Source of the DNA: Methylopumilus sp036745495
GTDB taxonomy: Bacteria > Pseudomonadota > Gammaproteobacteria > Burkholderiales > Methylophilaceae
Length of the DNA: 6,721 nt
Reading direction: 5' to 3'
Assembly: GCA_036745495.1 (NCBI GenBank)
Contig: DAIOGA010000037.1
Coordinates: 1-6,721 of the forward strand
The stretch's first letter is position 1. Each line of letters begins with the position of its first letter. The position numbers and the translations under genes are program-made. The notes under the pieces are model-generated. The model had not been told where the DNA came from, did not search any database, and saw only the letters and a program-made list of their open reading frames with translations. Shown piece by piece: positions 1 through 5,904 of the stretch.

Positions 1-101
1 TGAAAACTATAGAAAACAACTTGCAAAGAATTAACCTCTTTTTTTGTGAACTTTTCCTTAAAAATCAGGACAAAAAAGCACTTTTATTTACAAGGTATTT
101 T

Positions 102-494
102 ATGAAAACTTTAGTCTTATTACTCACCTCATTCTTCAGCCTTTCAGTGGCGATGGCAAATCAAGACATCAATACGCAGAAACTTGAACTGCAAAAGAAG
201 TTTATCAGCGATATCAACCAATGTAGCAACCCTCAGCAGTTGGATCGATTCATACAAAATGCACTTAAAAATATATCCAACCATGAAGAGAGAGCTAGGC
301 ACGCAGCACTTCTTGAAGAACTCATCAAATATAACCCTTCATGTTTTGTTGCAAGCATTAAAAAATTAGACCCGAAAAGCTGTGAAAAAATTGAAGAGTC
401 ATACCTTAGCGAGCCATTCTTTTACCCAAGAGAAGATTTAAAAGCTTCGCTCGCAACTGCAAAAGACTTTAAGGCAAGTTGCTTAGCAAGTTAA
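102..494 (+). CDS. exported four-cysteine protein of unknown function
   Basis: The product is 130 aa and I do not recognise a family. The N-terminus is a typical Sec signal peptide: Met-Lys, a Leu-rich core (residues 4-16) and a cleavage site after Ala-Met-Ala at residue 19. The mature part is charged and mostly helical in character, with four cysteines (C41, C81, C94, C127). That even number in an exported protein suggests two periplasmic disulfides. I chose the ATG at 102 because it is preceded by AAGG at 92-95 with 6 nt spacing and gives a clean signal peptide. The same frame is open back to a TTG at 21, but that start would put 27 mixed residues ahead of the signal peptide. The gene ends 4 nt before the MORN-repeat gene, so the two are probably co-transcribed. 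Export is well supported; function is unknown. Confidence 0.8.
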   Translation: MKTLVLLLTSFFSLSVAMANQDINTQKLELQKKFISDINQCSNPQQLDRFIQNALKNISNHEERARHAALLEELIKYNPSCFVASIKKLDPKSCEKIEESYLSEPFFYPREDLKASLATAKDFKASCLAS

Positions 495-498
495 GCCA

Positions 499-954
499 AT
501 GAAATTCATTCAGCTATTTGTAATCGTTCTTTTTTTATTTTTTAACGTATTTTCTTATGCGAAAGACTCAGCAGATAAGGCATTTACTGGGACTCAAATT
601 GAAAAATATCAAAATGGGAATACTAAGTACGAAGTTCATTATCTCAATGGCAAAAAAGAAGGTTTAGAAACTTTTTGGTACAACAGTGGATTAAAGTACA
701 TTCAAACCAATTACAAAGACGACAAAGAAGATGGTGTATGGAATCAGTGGTATGAAAATGGCCAACTCAAACTAGAGGCCCATTATAAAGATGGCAAAGA
801 GAATGGCTTATTTACTCAATGGTTTGATAATGGCGCCAAACGTTCTGAAGCAACCTTTAAAGATGGCAAAAAAGAAGGTTATGAGATTTATTGGGAAAGA
901 AACGGTGACATTAAATCAAAAACTTTGTATGAAGATGGTAAGCCAGCCAAATAA
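499..954 (+). CDS. exported MORN_2 / YwqK-type repeat protein
   Basis: The product is 151 aa. Residues 1-21 form a signal peptide (hydrophobic core 4-18, likely cleavage after Ser-Tyr-Ala). The rest is a tandem repeat: a partial unit at 37-55 and four full 24-residue units at 56-79, 80-103, 104-127 and 128-151. Each unit has the pattern W/F-Y/F-x-N/S-G-x-x-K near its start and Y/F-K/E-D-G/D-K near its end, as in MORN_2 (PF07661) variants. The protein ends exactly at a repeat boundary. Such proteins are often labelled 'YwqK family antitoxin', but a signal peptide and no visible toxin make that role unlikely here. A periplasmic or surface-associated structural or binding role is an inference. 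The start is 4 nt after the preceding stop without a strong Shine-Dalgarno, so translation probably depends on coupling. Confidence 0.85.
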   Translation: MKFIQLFVIVLFLFFNVFSYAKDSADKAFTGTQIEKYQNGNTKYEVHYLNGKKEGLETFWYNSGLKYIQTNYKDDKEDGVWNQWYENGQLKLEAHYKDGKENGLFTQWFDNGAKRSEATFKDGKKEGYEIYWERNGDIKSKTLYEDGKPAK

Positions 955-961
955 CCCTCAG

Positions 962-998
962 AAGTAAAATATACACATCAATATAGCTTTTTACTTTT
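962..998 (+). terminator. weak AT-rich terminator-like hairpin
   Basis: AAGTAAAA (962-969) pairs perfectly with TTTTACTT (989-996), and TATA (970-973) can pair with TATA (982-985) inside it. The stem is followed only by a short TTAT-like tract. It sits 8 nt after the stop of the MORN-repeat gene, where a terminator would be expected, but the stem has only two G-C pairs. It may instead be chance AT symmetry. Confidence 0.3.
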
Positions 999-1044
999 AT
1001 TTGCGATAAAGTCCTGCCTCCCCTATTTAATTTAAGGAAATTTA

Positions 1045-1386
1045 ATGAAAATTATTGCTACAGCTGCACTTACAGCTTCGATTGCACTATCTTTTATTTC
1101 ATTAGCTGAAGCTGAGCAATGGACAGTGATTAATGATACAGATTCAGTGAAGATTGAACGTACAAACACAACTAAAAAATCCGATACTGGTTTTACGGGT
1201 ACGTTCAGAAAAATTGATAAAGCAACAAAAACAACTTCACCTCTTGTGATTTCTGTTGACTGCACAACAAAATTCTACGAATTAAAAGATGTGCCTAAAC
1301 CTGGTGATGACGCAACTGTCATTTCTAGTGGTATTGCTAATCCAGATCATAAATTATTTGCCTACATTGAAAAAGGTTGTAAATAA
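1045..1386 (+). CDS. small exported protein with two cysteines
   Basis: The product is 113 aa. The signal peptide has an Ala/Leu/Ile core and a classical Ala-Glu-Ala cleavage site after residue 23. The mature protein, beginning Glu-Gln-Trp-Thr-Val, is rich in Thr, Lys and Asp and looks beta-stranded. It has two cysteines (C73 in Val-Asp-Cys, and C112 one residue before the C-terminus) that could form one disulfide. The layout (an opening Trp, short strands, a mid-protein Asp-Cys) faintly resembles surface-adhesin-E-like small exported proteins, but I cannot establish that. The start is secure: AAGGA at 1034-1038 lies 6 nt before the ATG. The gene stands alone, 90 nt after the previous gene and with a strong terminator behind it. 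Function is unknown. Confidence 0.8.
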   Translation: MKIIATAALTASIALSFISLAEAEQWTVINDTDSVKIERTNTTKKSDTGFTGTFRKIDKATKTTSPLVISVDCTTKFYELKDVPKPGDDATVISSGIANPDHKLFAYIEKGCK

Positions 1387-1411
1387 TTTAACTTGTTAAG
1401 ATCTAAATAAC

Positions 1412-1442
1412 AAAAAGCCACTTTATAAAGTGGCTTTTTTAT
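1412..1442. terminator. bidirectional Rho-independent terminator between convergent genes
   Basis: Positions 1412-1439 form a perfect inverted repeat: an A-run, then GCCACTTT / AAAGTGGC, then a T-run. The plus-strand transcript of the 113-aa gene ends in a GC-centred stem followed by at least six U. Read on the minus strand, the A-run at 1412-1416 becomes the U-tract for the CorA-like gene, whose stop is at 1466. One element therefore serves both convergent genes. Confidence 0.9.
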
Positions 1443-1465
1443 TTAAAACTTTGTTAAAAACTATC

Positions 1466-2812
1466 TTATTTATCAAATGAATTTTCTGACCTCAACCTTT
1501 CGATACGTTTATTTTCAAAAGTTCTCAAACCTATAAAAGTAAGCAATCCAATTGCAATCATGACTAAAATAAAACAGCCGTATGCTAATGGCCATGGAAT
1601 ACCGTTGGTCATCATACTGAATTCAGACATACCGCCAATTCCCGCAATGATATTGACCGGCATGAAAACCACACTAATAATTGTCAATCTTTTCAAATCA
1701 ATATTTTGATTTACATTAAGGAAACCGACAGTAGCATCCATTTGGAAGTTGATTTTATTAAATAAGAATGATGTATGGCCATCCAGAGAATCAATGTCAC
1801 GAAGAATTTCTTTTACATCTTCATGTTGACTGACGGATAAAAGTTTTGAGCGCATTAAAAATGATAAAGCATTTCTAGTATCCATCACATTGCGTCTAAT
1901 CTTACCGTTCAAATCTTCCTCGATCGCAATATCAGAAAGAATGGTCGCAGCCTGACTATTTGTCATGTATGACTTCACGACTTGCTTACCCACTTTTTCT
2001 AGTCTTGAATAGACATCTTCAAGGGCATTGGCTGAATACTCAATATCGGCAGCATACAAATCTAATAAAACATCTTTAGCTTGTGATACATAACCTGCTT
2101 CCGCACGCGCTCTTAACCGCTGAAGTCTAAATACAGGCAATTCTTCATTTCTAACTGTAAATAATATTTTATCCTTGAGGACGAAAGCAACCGTTACGTT
2201 CTTAGATTCTTTAGTGGTATCAAGCAAGAAATTAGAATGAAGATGAATTTCACCATTATCTTCAATATAAAATCGAGCGCTTGTCTCCAAGTCTGTAAGT
2301 TCGTTAGGATTGGGAATATGCGCACCAAAGATTTCCCTCGCCCATTCGAGCTGTTCAATTTCAGGCGTGACAAGATCTACCCAAATAGGTTTGGCTTTTT
2401 CAAGATCTTTTCGGCTGTATATAGGAATCTGACGTAAACGGCCTTTAAATAAGTCGAATACTCGAATAACGGTAATTTGTTCTTTGTTTGGAGTCTCGTC
2501 AGACACAAGATCCATACGGATGTCATCAGACACATCAAGAAGAACGTCATCGCGACGGTTCGTTTCAATATGATCCCATACGACGATACGCTCTTGCTCT
2601 GCTAAAGCCTCTAGAATTCTGGCAATTTCATTGATTTCTAGCTTTTTGATTAGTCTTTCTAATTCAATTGAGTTTTGCTTTTGAACGAGAGACTCAACAA
2701 TATCTTGGCGAGACATCTCTTGTCTGTGAATGAGGTTTTCAACCAAATTTTGCTTAGCGAGCAAATTTTTGATGGTGGATAATTTCTTATCAATGTTGTT
2801 TTTTTCTGACAT
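1466..2812 (-). CDS. CorA-family divalent cation transporter with MgtE-N-like N-terminus
   Basis: The product is 448 aa, longer than canonical CorA (about 316-350 aa). The C-terminal half is CorA-like: a long helical cytoplasmic region leads into TM1 (about 376-394, containing Phe-Met-Pro-Val-Asn), then a signature loop Gly-Gly-Met-Ser-Glu (393-397), TM2 (about 408-429) and a basic tail. CorA proteins form pentameric inner-membrane channels for Mg2+ (also Co2+/Ni2+). The usual signature is Gly-Met-Asn; here the third residue is Ser396, as I recall for a proteobacterial CorA subgroup. Residues about 38-105 are amphipathic helical repeats that resemble the MgtE N-terminal domain. The start at 2812 has GAGG (minus strand, 2824-2821) 8 nt upstream. 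The gene lies 135 nt downstream of the pirin gene and ends at the shared terminator. Family confidence is high; the transported ion is inferred. Confidence 0.88.
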   Translation of the reverse strand: MSEKNNIDKKLSTIKNLLAKQNLVENLIHRQEMSRQDIVESLVQKQNSIELERLIKKLEINEIARILEALAEQERIVVWDHIETNRRDDVLLDVSDDIRMDLVSDETPNKEQITVIRVFDLFKGRLRQIPIYSRKDLEKAKPIWVDLVTPEIEQLEWAREIFGAHIPNPNELTDLETSARFYIEDNGEIHLHSNFLLDTTKESKNVTVAFVLKDKILFTVRNEELPVFRLQRLRARAEAGYVSQAKDVLLDLYAADIEYSANALEDVYSRLEKVGKQVVKSYMTNSQAATILSDIAIEEDLNGKIRRNVMDTRNALSFLMRSKLLSVSQHEDVKEILRDIDSLDGHTSFLFNKINFQMDATVGFLNVNQNIDLKRLTIISVVFMPVNIIAGIGGMSEFSMMTNGIPWPLAYGCFILVMIAIGLLTFIGLRTFENKRIERLRSENSFDK

Positions 2813-2841
2813 GATAATTGCCTCGAATTCAGATTAAGCTT

Positions 2842-2886
2842 AAGGTTTCGGCAATTGTAAAGTAATAGCCCTCAAATTGAAACCTT
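2842..2886 (-). promoter_or_regulatory. inverted repeat in the leader/promoter region of the CorA-like gene
   Basis: AAGGTTTC (2842-2849) and GAAACCTT (2879-2886) are perfect inverted arms. An inner CAATT/AATTG pairing (2852-2856 with 2875-2879) could extend the stem. It lies 30-74 nt before the start at 2812. On the minus strand no U-tract follows, so it is not a pirin terminator. A TACAAT -10-like hexamer (minus strand, 2859-2854) falls inside the repeat with only a poor -35. The repeat could therefore be a DNA operator around a promoter or, if transcription starts further upstream, an RNA leader stem. Confidence 0.35.
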
Positions 2887-2947
2887 GATGACTAATAAAA
2901 ATAAATAACTTAGGTATGCCTTGAATATAACGCTTCTTGGCAAGCAA

Positions 2948-3649
2948 TTAAGCTGCTAAATCAAACACTAATACTTCAGCTTCCCTACCGTTTGAAATAT
3001 TAATTAAAGGCTCACCTTCCAGCATTAATGCATCACCGGCTTTTAAATAATTACCATTAATTTCTAATGCTCCTTTAATCAGATGAACATATGCTTTTCT
3101 ATTTAAGTTTAATTGCAAAGTCGTTTTTTGATTTTCATTAAAAATACCTGCATACAAAGATGCATCTGCATGAATTAAAACTGACTGATCTTTTGGATCC
3201 GAAGAGGCAATAAGAGCCAGCTTGCCCTCCTTCTTTATTTGGGGAATAACTTTTTGCTCATAGCTTGGCTCAATATTCATCACATTAGGCTCAATCCAAA
3301 TTTGCAATAAGTGAGTCGTTGCATTAGTAGCGCTGTTAAATTCACTATGCACAACAAGGCTCCCCGCACTCATTCTTTGGACTTCCCCTGGATTGATTGT
3401 TTCAACATTGCCCATACTATCTTTATGAGCCAACTGACCTGAAAGCACGTAAGTGATAATCTCCATATTTCTATGAGGATGATCTCCAAAGCCACCACCT
3501 GCTTCAATGTAGTCATCATTAATAACTCGAAGATTACCCCAGCCCATATACTCGGGGTCGTAATAATCTGCAAACGAAAATGAATGGTAGCTTTTTAACC
3601 AGCCATGGTCGGCATATCCGCGATCTTCTGATTTTCTTAGTTTAATCAT
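2948..3649 (-). CDS. pirin family protein (YhhW-like bicupin)
   Basis: The product is 233 aa, matching the usual size of bacterial pirins such as YhhW (about 231 aa). The N-terminal cupin carries the pirin signature: Phe-Gly-Asp-His-Pro-His-Arg-Asn-Met-Glu at 54-63 and Val-His-Ser-Glu at 100-103. The four metal ligands are H57, H59, H101 and E103. The C-terminal part is the second, pirin_C cupin. Characterised relatives bind Fe(II)-type metals, and YhhW has quercetin 2,3-dioxygenase activity in vitro; the physiological substrate is not known. I chose the ATG at 3649 because it begins the conserved Met-Ile-Lys-Leu-Arg-Lys-Ser-Glu-Asp-Arg N-terminus. A 31-residue in-frame extension upstream lies wholly inside the preceding gene. 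The ATG overlaps that gene's TGA (ATGA), so translation is probably coupled. Confidence 0.93.
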   Translation of the reverse strand: MIKLRKSEDRGYADHGWLKSYHSFSFADYYDPEYMGWGNLRVINDDYIEAGGGFGDHPHRNMEIITYVLSGQLAHKDSMGNVETINPGEVQRMSAGSLVVHSEFNSATNATTHLLQIWIEPNVMNIEPSYEQKVIPQIKKEGKLALIASSDPKDQSVLIHADASLYAGIFNENQKTTLQLNLNRKAYVHLIKGALEINGNYLKAGDALMLEGEPLINISNGREAEVLVFDLAA

Positions 3650-4128
3650 TGGATAAATTTCTTCACATTTTTCTTGTAACGATAAACAAGCAAAATTGTC
3701 AGCAATAAAATATTTGGATACCAAATATACCAATGCGACCATGGAATTCCATCAACTTTATAATTTGATAGCGGCCAAAAAATTGGGGTCGCAAAAAAAG
3801 CTTTTGAGTGAAAAGGGAAATCGAGGACGATATGAAATGGCCAGGCTAACATCGCCATAGCAAATGCTCGGTTAAAACGATAAACAATATAAATGATAGG
3901 CAAGCAAATAATAAAGCTATGGCCTATTGAATAGGCTAGAAAAATCCAAGATGGAAGAGAATCTAATGCAGGTTTGCCAAAATGCCAATGTCCTGTCATT
4001 AGATTTATAAACATCAACAATCCAAATGAAATAAGATCTGGCATAGCGCCAAAGAATATGGCTGACCAAGGATATCGCTTGTATCCAAACAAACCATAGC
4101 CCCATAAAGCATGACTCAAAGTATCCAT
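3646..4128 (-). CDS. membrane protein resembling YdjM-type membrane-bound metal-dependent hydrolases
   Basis: The product is 160 aa and very hydrophobic, with four to five probable membrane segments and a basic C-terminal tail. Spaced polar residues recall the YdjM/PF04307-type membrane-bound metal-dependent hydrolase pattern: His6 in Leu-Ser-His-Ala, Pro30-Asp31 after a Gly, His70 in Ile-Gly-His-Ser, and His99-x3-Asp103-x3-His107, followed by Phe-Trp-Pro-Leu-Ser (117-121). Assignment to that superfamily is inference from this pattern; substrate and activity are unknown. I chose the ATG at 4128; a TTG one codon upstream (4131) is possible. No strong Shine-Dalgarno precedes either. The stop TGA overlaps the pirin ATG, so the two are translated as a pair. 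It is divergent from the DCC gene across 149 nt. Confidence 0.75.
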   Translation of the reverse strand: MDTLSHALWGYGLFGYKRYPWSAIFFGAMPDLISFGLLMFINLMTGHWHFGKPALDSLPSWIFLAYSIGHSFIICLPIIYIVYRFNRAFAMAMLAWPFHIVLDFPFHSKAFFATPIFWPLSNYKVDGIPWSHWYIWYPNILLLTILLVYRYKKNVKKFIQ

Positions 4129-4193
4129 CAACTAAGTATAGGTTCTTTACTAAAAAAATTGAATTTTTATTAAAAAATGAAATCCATGGAATA

Positions 4194-4262
4194 AGCAATA
4201 AGCTGAAATATTGCTCGATGGGCTCCAAATTCACCCTGAATGGTTTGGGGCCTTTCTTTTTT
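4194..4262 (+). terminator. tandem hairpins ending in a terminator-like U-tract, ahead of the DCC gene
   Basis: The first hairpin is AGCAATA (4194-4200) with TATTGCT (4209-4215), a 7-bp stem with an 8-nt loop. The second pairs 4221-4229 (GGCTCCAAA) with 4244-4252 (TTTGGGGCC, one G-U), then TTCA (4230-4233) with TGAA (4237-4240) across a CCC loop and a TGG bulge. It is followed by TTTCTTTTTT at 4253-4262. This has the form of a Rho-independent terminator on the plus strand, but no plus-strand protein gene lies upstream. It could terminate a short RNA starting in 4132-4190, or act as an attenuator in the leader of the gene at 4278. No T-run follows on the minus strand. Confidence 0.5.
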
Positions 4263-4277
4263 ATATGGCTTTAAATT

Positions 4278-4634
4278 ATGATAAAAATTTTATTCGACAA
4301 TCAGTGCAATATTTGTAAAAAAGAGATTCAATACTATCAATCGATCTCTCCGCCAAGAATTTTTCTATGGTGCAATCTTCATACAAATAAAACATTACTG
4401 CGTAAATATAATATTACTCAAAAAGATGCTTTATTAAGCCTTCATGCCATAGATGAAAAAGAAAGTCTCCATAAGGGGGTAGATGCATTTTGTTTGATAT
4501 GGAAGCATTTAAGAGGTTGGAACGTGTTAAGCCTCATAATAAAAATGCCAATCATTTATCCTATAAGCAAAATACTCTATAAATATTTTGCCTTATGGCG
4601 TTTTAATAAACTCAATTATTGCCGAGTCAATTAA
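4278..4634 (+). CDS. thiol-disulfide oxidoreductase-like DCC family protein (DUF393)
   Basis: The product is 118 aa, normal for the DCC family (PF04134). The diagnostic N-terminus is present: a beta strand, then Phe-Asp-x-x-Cys-x-x-Cys with D7, C10 and C13, in a predicted thioredoxin-like fold. The middle Gly-Val-Asp-Ala-Phe (residues 68-72) and the C-terminal Tyr-Lys-Tyr-Phe-Ala helix also fit the family. The usual Gly after the first Asp (Asp-Gly-x-Cys) is replaced by Asn8. The family is thought to act in thiol-disulfide exchange, but substrates are not defined. The ATG at 4278 starts right at the conserved strand; the upstream Shine-Dalgarno is poor and a terminator-like hairpin ends 15 nt before it. 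Its stop codon abuts the DUF429 start in the same reading frame. Confidence 0.88.
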   Translation: MIKILFDNQCNICKKEIQYYQSISPPRIFLWCNLHTNKTLLRKYNITQKDALLSLHAIDEKESLHKGVDAFCLIWKHLRGWNVLSLIIKMPIIYPISKILYKYFALWRFNKLNYCRVN

Positions 4635-5321
4635 TTGTCACTTATTATTGGAATTGATGGCTGCAAATCAGGTTGGTTTTCTGTTTGGGAAAATCAAGAT
4701 AAGAGCATTCATTCATCGGTTTTTTCAAATCTAAATGAATTAAAAAATTTCTTTAAAAATGAAAGTCAGCTAATTGTTGGCATTGATATGCCAGTTATCT
4801 TATCTGAAGTGATTCCTCGTCAAGCAGATCAATTAGCTAGGAAATTACTTAGCAAAAAAGCTTCTTCAGTATTTACAGCCCCTACCCCCGAAATGCTAGA
4901 TCAGCCCAATTATGAAAAAGCATCTTTAGTATCAAAAAAACTTTTTGGTAAATCTATGTCGCTTCAATCATGGTATTTATTTCCTAAAATTAAAGATGTG
5001 CAAACAATGATCCACCATGAAGACATGCAAATTTATGAAATACATCCCGAATTGAGCTTTAGGGCAATGAATAATGAGCAAGTAATCTTAGAGAGTAAGA
5101 AGAGTCATGAAGGCTTTGCAATAAGGAATTCATTATTGGCTATGCATTTTAAAAATTTTATTTTTGAAGAGATAAGGCATCAATATGCAAGAAAAGATGT
5201 AATGGACAATGATATTTTAGATGCTCTAGCCGTCTTATGGAGCGCAAAAAGAATTCAATCTAACCAAGCATCTTTCCTGCCACAAAGCCCAGAAAAACCA
5301 AATATGCAGATTGTTTACTGA
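4635..5321 (+). CDS. DUF429 family protein, predicted RNase H-like fold
   Basis: The product is 228 aa. Motifs fit DUF429, a predicted nuclease-like family with an RNase H-type fold: Gly-Ile-Asp-Gly-Cys at 6-10 followed by Gly13-Trp14, Gly-Ile-Asp-Met-Pro at 49-53, Phe-Thr-Ala-Pro-Thr-Pro around 80-85, Glu-Ile-His-Pro-Glu at 135-139, and Asp-Ile-Leu-Asp-Ala-Leu-Ala at 193-199. The acidic residues D8, D51, E135 and D196 are the likely metal ligands; activity is not proven for the family. The start is a TTG immediately after the TAA of the DCC gene. No ATG lies before the conserved strand at residues 3-8, and an in-frame stop directly precedes it, so TTG is effectively forced (GAG at 4624-4626 is a weak ribosome site). 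The stop TGA overlaps the next ATG by one base. Confidence 0.88.
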   Translation: MSLIIGIDGCKSGWFSVWENQDKSIHSSVFSNLNELKNFFKNESQLIVGIDMPVILSEVIPRQADQLARKLLSKKASSVFTAPTPEMLDQPNYEKASLVSKKLFGKSMSLQSWYLFPKIKDVQTMIHHEDMQIYEIHPELSFRAMNNEQVILESKKSHEGFAIRNSLLAMHFKNFIFEEIRHQYARKDVMDNDILDALAVLWSAKRIQSNQASFLPQSPEKPNMQIVY

Positions 5322-5647
5322 TGGCTTACTTTATCAAAATTATTATTGCTACTCTGGTTATTGTATTAGTCACTGAATTAAGTAAAAAAGATACTAAATT
5401 AGCGGCACTTCTCTTAGCCCTTCCTATTATTTCTTTTACGGCGTACACCATGATTTGGTTTGAAAGCAAGGATGTGGACAGAATTGCTAAATTAGCTAAT
5501 GAAAATTTTATCTATGTCTTGCCTGTGATGCCTGTATTACCTTTATTAAGTTGGCTACTCAAAAATGGCTATAGTTATTTCACTGCTATGATTATGGTTA
5601 TTACAATCATGATAATACTCTTTTATTTTTTACAAAAAATGCTTTGA
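5321..5647 (+). CDS. DUF3147 family membrane protein
   Basis: The product is 108 aa with four predicted membrane segments: about 5-18, 27-46, 63-80 and 85-104. The family features I recognise are the first helix ending in Val-Thr-Glu-Leu-Ser-Lys, a short basic/polar loop, then Ala-Leu-Leu-Leu-Ala-Leu-Pro and Trp46 followed by an acidic loop, Asp51 to about Glu61, before the third helix (Val-Leu-Pro-Val-x-Pro). This fits DUF3147 (PF11345), an inner-membrane family of unknown function with usual length 105-120 aa. The start codon overlaps the DUF429 stop (TGATG), which points to coupled translation. Nothing in the sequence indicates a transported substrate. Confidence 0.82.
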   Translation: MAYFIKIIIATLVIVLVTELSKKDTKLAALLLALPIISFTAYTMIWFESKDVDRIAKLANENFIYVLPVMPVLPLLSWLLKNGYSYFTAMIMVITIMIILFYFLQKML

Positions 5648-5664
5648 TTGTGAGATTATTAAGT

Positions 5665-5681
5665 TACGTTCAAATCACGTA
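5665..5681 (+). promoter_or_regulatory. short inverted repeat overlapping the ribosome site of the 63-aa gene
   Basis: TACGT (5665-5669) and ACGTA (5677-5681) are perfect inverted arms separated by 7 nt, ending 8 nt before the ATG at 5690 and touching the AGAGA ribosome-site candidate (5681-5685). It could be a small operator or an RNA stem that modulates translation. Five-base arms can easily arise by chance. Confidence 0.2.
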
Positions 5682-5689
5682 GAGATGTT

Positions 5690-5881
5690 ATGAGAAAAAC
5701 TTTTGGAAAAGTAAGTTTCGTATTATCACTTATTGCATCTTTATGGCTCATTCTGGGTATGTTAAAAATTGTTCCATTCTTGCTAGAAATCCATGGTGAA
5801 ACAGATGTAAGAGCGCATGCATCCCTTGCTGTTTTCTTTCTTGTTTGCTCAGCTTGGGGTTTTTGGAAAAATGATCATTAG
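5690..5881 (+). CDS. small two-helix membrane protein of unknown function
   Basis: The product is 63 aa and I recognise no family. It has two hydrophobic segments (about 8-32 and 44-59) separated by a charged loop, His-Gly-Glu-Thr-Asp-Val-Arg (35-41). The first segment is preceded by a basic N-terminus (Arg2, Lys3, Lys7), so the N-terminus is probably cytoplasmic and the protein a helical hairpin in the inner membrane. AGAGA at 5681-5685 lies 4 nt before the ATG. It follows the DUF3147 gene by 42 nt and precedes two even smaller membrane-protein genes, so co-transcription is likely. An alternative reading as a fragment of a larger protein is not supported, since start and stop are both clean. 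Confidence 0.7.
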   Translation: MRKTFGKVSFVLSLIASLWLILGMLKIVPFLLEIHGETDVRAHASLAVFFLVCSAWGFWKNDH

Positions 5882-5904
5882 TTTTTTTAAAAAAAGGAGC
5901 AGCA

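Noticed and set aside
21..101. Extension of the first gene to a TTG at 21
   Set aside because: It would put 27 residues in front of an otherwise ideal signal peptide. The ATG at 102 has its own AAGG ribosome site.
499..954. Toxin-antitoxin system based on the YwqK-like repeat
   Set aside because: The protein has a signal peptide, and its neighbour is another exported protein with no toxin features. The antitoxin name is an annotation habit for this repeat.
1001..1029. TTGCGA-N17-TATTTA as promoter of the 113-aa gene
   Set aside because: The spacing is right, but the implied start near 1036 would fall inside the ribosome site (1034-1038), which makes it implausible as the main promoter.
1032..1265. 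Minus-strand frame opposite the 113-aa exported protein
   Set aside because: It is antisense to a gene with a good ribosome site, signal peptide and terminator, and has no recognisable features of its own.
2237..2568. Short frames on both strands inside the CorA-like gene
   Set aside because: They lie within a long, family-recognisable coding region and have no ribosome sites or motifs.
3650..3742. A 31-residue N-terminal extension of the pirin
   Set aside because: It lies entirely within the upstream membrane-protein gene in another frame, and the pirin family N-terminus begins at the ATG at 3649, which forms an ATGA overlap.
3917..4234. Open frame on the minus strand upstream of and overlapping the membrane-protein gene
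   Set aside because: It overlaps the gene at 3646-4128 in another frame and shows no family features; the overlapped frame has coherent helices and conserved-looking His/Asp positions.
5882..5895. T7A7 palindrome as a terminator
   Set aside because: It is purely A/T with no room for a loop, is not followed by a T-tract, and lies just before a strong ribosome site inside an apparent operon.
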